Below are positions 61,839 to 64,000 of a DNA stretch of 64,000 nt, one piece after another. Numbering within the stretch: position 1 is the first letter of the stretch; the number at the start of each line of letters is the position of its first letter. Below the pieces are notes generated by a model. It was not told the DNA's origin and did not search any database. It saw nothing but the letters and a program-made list of their open reading frames with translations. The position numbers were made by a program, and so were the translations under genes. This DNA is from CBDHFN01 sp965262605 (lineage in GTDB: Bacteria > Pseudomonadota > Alphaproteobacteria > JASGCL01), in contig CBDHFN010000003.1 of assembly GCA_965262605.1 (NCBI GenBank), forward strand, positions 1,364,001 to 1,428,000, in the 5' to 3' direction.

Positions 61839-62444
61839 ATGAGTAATAATCAATTGCATGGTAAAAAATTTGAAGAATATATAATTCAAGCATTATATAG
61901 TAATTGTCCGATTCAACCCAATACTGCAATTTTTGATGTGCCCAAAGAATATGCTGATGGATATAATGTTTCTATAAAAACTACAAAGAATAATAAAGTC
62001 GGCTTGTCTGATGCAAGAAGATTTTGGCAATTAAATGATAATGTAATTTTTATTGTTGGCGCATATAAACAGCAAGGAATTTTTAAGGAATTTTATGAAG
62101 TATATGAATTTCAATATGATGCGCAAGGTTTAAATAATTTGCGGGGTAATTTGTCGTTTGATGTAATAAATGATTTTCATGATAGTATTTGTAAAATTAA
62201 ATCGGGAAATCATGGCGAAGGCAGAAAATTTGCAAAAATTAGGAAAAAAGAATTAAAATCACAATATCAATCTTGTATAATTTTAAATCCAAAAATTGAC
62301 AGCGGCAACCAAAGGCGATTGCAGTGTAGCGTCAGCATTAATGATTTAGAAAAATTTGCTAAAAAATTTGAAAAATATTCTGTATCAAATAAAATTAAGC
62401 TTCCATATATTATTGAGTCAAGTTCAAGAGCATTAAAAAAATAA
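61839..62444 (+). CDS. Putative restriction endonuclease paired with the methyltransferase
   Basis: A 201-residue protein (ATG at 61839 preferred over TTG at 61821). It starts GKKFEEYIIQAL and has DVPKEYADGYNVSIKTTK, which resembles a PD-(D/E)XK core with Asp40 and Lys47, the middle acid replaced by Ser45. A basic C-terminal half could bind DNA. Position 30 nt after an N6-adenine methyltransferase supports a type II restriction enzyme. No named family recognised. Confidence 0.6.
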   Translation: MSNNQLHGKKFEEYIIQALYSNCPIQPNTAIFDVPKEYADGYNVSIKTTKNNKVGLSDARRFWQLNDNVIFIVGAYKQQGIFKEFYEVYEFQYDAQGLNNLRGNLSFDVINDFHDSICKIKSGNHGEGRKFAKIRKKELKSQYQSCIILNPKIDSGNQRRLQCSVSINDLEKFAKKFEKYSVSNKIKLPYIIESSSRALKK

Positions 62445-62520
62445 ATCCAAATTAGCACCACCGAAAAACCAAAATCACCGCTATTATTAAACTCCGATTC
62501 CCTAATAAATTTTGATTATA

Positions 62521-63303
62521 TTATCTTGGGCAAGATTCTGTGGCAATAGAACTAACCCCTGTCATCTTTGCGATGAATTTATATTCGCCAAACTGCATGG
62601 CGATATTATCGGTAAAACCTTTTTCATATAAATCAAAAAAAATAGTCGCGATTGGCGAGCTATCGGTGCTGTCAATTTCATAAAAAGATTGCGAGATTCG
62701 TATGGGTTTTTTTCTAAAATATTCTGATTTTAATGTATTACTATTGCCTTCATTTAAAATCAAGGTGTTAACCATTTTAGGCTTAATGTCCGAACCATCA
62801 AAGGCAATAGCGTTGAGCGAAGTTTTATTTTTACTTATGGCTTGCAATATTTGTGTTTGCAATTGAATTGGAAACATTACATCATCATTTAATTTATTAA
62901 TGCTTGCGCTGGCATTGTCGTTAATATGTGAAAAAATATGCCCATCTTCTTTGATAACTTCCACTGATTTTCGCTCAATAACTTTATCATTATTGGCAAT
63001 TAATGTTACAGATTTATAAACCGAAGAAAGCGATTTTATGTCTTCTTTAAAAGATTGGCTGATAATAAGTTTGCCAATATCGGGCATATCTAAATCCCAT
63101 TTATTAAATGCTGTATATCGGCTACATTTATTATTGATTCTGTAGGACATTGTGCCAATTTTCGTGTTAAAACCTTTTAGGAAAACATCATATTGTGCTT
63201 CATGGGGCATTATCATCGTTGCTTTATTTGTAAAATTCAAACTCCAAGCAAATAAATTAGCATTGGTAATAATAAATAATGCTAAAATAAATATTAATTT
63301 CAT
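62521..63303 (-). CDS. eipB: Envelope integrity protein EipB (DUF1849)
   Basis: A 260-residue periplasmic protein with an N-terminal signal peptide (about 1-19). It has the family's AQYDVFLKGF start, VMFPIQLQTQIL and AFDGSDIKP segments, and two cysteines near residue 60 and at the C-terminus (ESCPR) that would form the long-range disulfide described for Brucella EipB. It is an alphaproteobacterial cell-envelope factor. Its ATG overlaps the sapC stop by 4 nt. Confidence 0.82.
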   Translation of the reverse strand: MKLIFILALFIITNANLFAWSLNFTNKATMIMPHEAQYDVFLKGFNTKIGTMSYRINNKCSRYTAFNKWDLDMPDIGKLIISQSFKEDIKSLSSVYKSVTLIANNDKVIERKSVEVIKEDGHIFSHINDNASASINKLNDDVMFPIQLQTQILQAISKNKTSLNAIAFDGSDIKPKMVNTLILNEGNSNTLKSEYFRKKPIRISQSFYEIDSTDSSPIATIFFDLYEKGFTDNIAMQFGEYKFIAKMTGVSSIATESCPR

Positions 63304-64000
63304 TTAGCGCGTTCTAATAAATTTTGAAATTGCCCCAAAGAATCTAAATGAGCGTAAATCGCGCCCGCCCAGCCCATTTTCCAAATATGCAGAATTGACG
63401 CATCGTCCAACGAGCGCAATTTTTCTGGGTCAATAGATATAAAGCCTTTTAAGCGAATCCCTTTTTCTGAACCAGCGCGAATTTCTAAATCGCCTTCACG
63501 AAATAGGTTTTTTTCGGTTGCAAAGCGACAAAATTGATAAGTGCGCGCTTGTTCTTTGGAATATAAAGCCGAAAATTTTGCCATTCGTTCGGTAATTCTG
63601 GTCGCTTGATTATTATCAAATAATAATTCACCGCTGCGGTTAGATAAATTGCGGGCATTACCATCAATGCAAAGTTCTACTTCGCCAACATCATCGCGGC
63701 GCACAATAAACGGGTATCTGCGCAAATAGCTTGGCACATATCCCTCAATACGCCATTTGCCCGTTGAATCAATCATTAAATTTTCACCGCGTTTTACACC
63801 CATTAAAGCAATAGGCACCGAAGGGTCGCCACGCATGAATAAAATCGGCATTTGCCTGCCGATGGCAATAAATTCCACAACATTAACAGGGCAGGTGCGC
63901 AACGAACGGGCAAAATTATATTGCCCATATTGCTTTAAGCGCAAATTTTGATGATTTTCCAAGGATAAAACTTCAACACTATCATAGAGTTTTTTAATTG
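63300..64000 (-). CDS. SapC-family protein (5' end outside the window)
   Basis: The frame runs off the right edge; codons upstream of the TTG at 63962 (reading LYDSVEVLSLENHQ) belong to the family, so the TTG is not the start. Conserved segments are VEFIAIGRQMPILFM, PIALMGVKRGENLMID and YVPSYLRRYPFI. SapC-like proteins are of poorly known function and are sometimes linked to S-layer or peptide sensitivity. Co-translated with eipB. Confidence 0.88.
   Translation of the reverse strand, partial: IKKLYDSVEVLSLENHQNLRLKQYGQYNFARSLRTCPVNVVEFIAIGRQMPILFMRGDPSVPIALMGVKRGENLMIDSTGKWRIEGYVPSYLRRYPFIVRRDDVGEVELCIDGNARNLSNRSGELLFDNNQATRITERMAKFSALYSKEQARTYQFCRFATEKNLFREGDLEIRAGSEKGIRLKGFISIDPEKLRSLDDASILHIWKMGWAGAIYAHLDSLGQFQNLLERAK

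Overview
The window is a gene-dense, AT-rich piece of a bacterial chromosome, roughly one third G+C by eye. Gene content points to an alphaproteobacterium. It has a SapC-EipB pair, a single bifunctional Rel/Spo enzyme, a phasin, GlnE, a DUF465/YdcH small protein, a very short SecE, and the secE-nusG-rplKAJL-rpoBC block. The ribosomal block is flanked by fabD upstream and pyrE downstream, not by tuf and the str operon. Many neighbouring genes overlap by 1 nt (TAATG) or 4 nt (ATGA), which suggests a streamlined genome. No rRNA or tRNA gene and no CRISPR array was seen.

Layout: 1-2.4 kb holds a compact RiPP locus, with two NHLP-type precursor peptides followed by a PoyD-like radical SAM epimerase. 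2.4-4.6 kb has a membrane-anchored phosphoesterase-fold protein and two unknown genes. 4.6-10 kb has mnmE, rlmB, a DUF465 gene, ubiX and two sugar-nucleotide genes. 10-13.4 kb has a three-unit Sel1-like secreted protein and a pair that looks like tmpA-tmpB (trimethylaminoethylphosphonate oxidation). 13.4-15.8 kb is an AAA ATPase with a candidate PD-(D/E)XK partner. 15.9-22.9 kb is a leftward set of overlapping genes: dimethylglycine dehydrogenase-like, pseB-like, pgeF, glnE. 23-27 kb has two membrane proteins, a phasin, a small two-gene cassette flanked by 35-bp direct repeats, a glycosyltransferase and folB.

27-36.5 kb has a folP-folK fusion, a NiCoT-like transporter, acpS, rsh, an acyltransferase, ihfB-like, maeB and yidD, with several non-coding repeats. 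36.5-50 kb is fabD, secE, nusG, rplK, rplA, rplJ, rplL, rpoB, rpoC and pyrE. 50-57 kb has an orphan two-domain permease, a beta-hydroxyacid dehydrogenase with a TPP enzyme, an RNase D-like gene, a YgjP-like protease, a ferredoxin and murG. 57-64 kb has a secreted caspase-like/leucine-rich-repeat protein, an Lrp regulator, a GT2 glycosyltransferase, a likely restriction-modification pair, eipB and the truncated sapC.

The most interesting items are the proteusin-like RiPP locus, the caspase-LRR fusion, the AAA ATPase/nuclease pair, the tmpAB pair with an apparently leaderless promoter, the reversed folP-folK fusion, and a dispersed repeat whose hairpin arms covary between its two copies.
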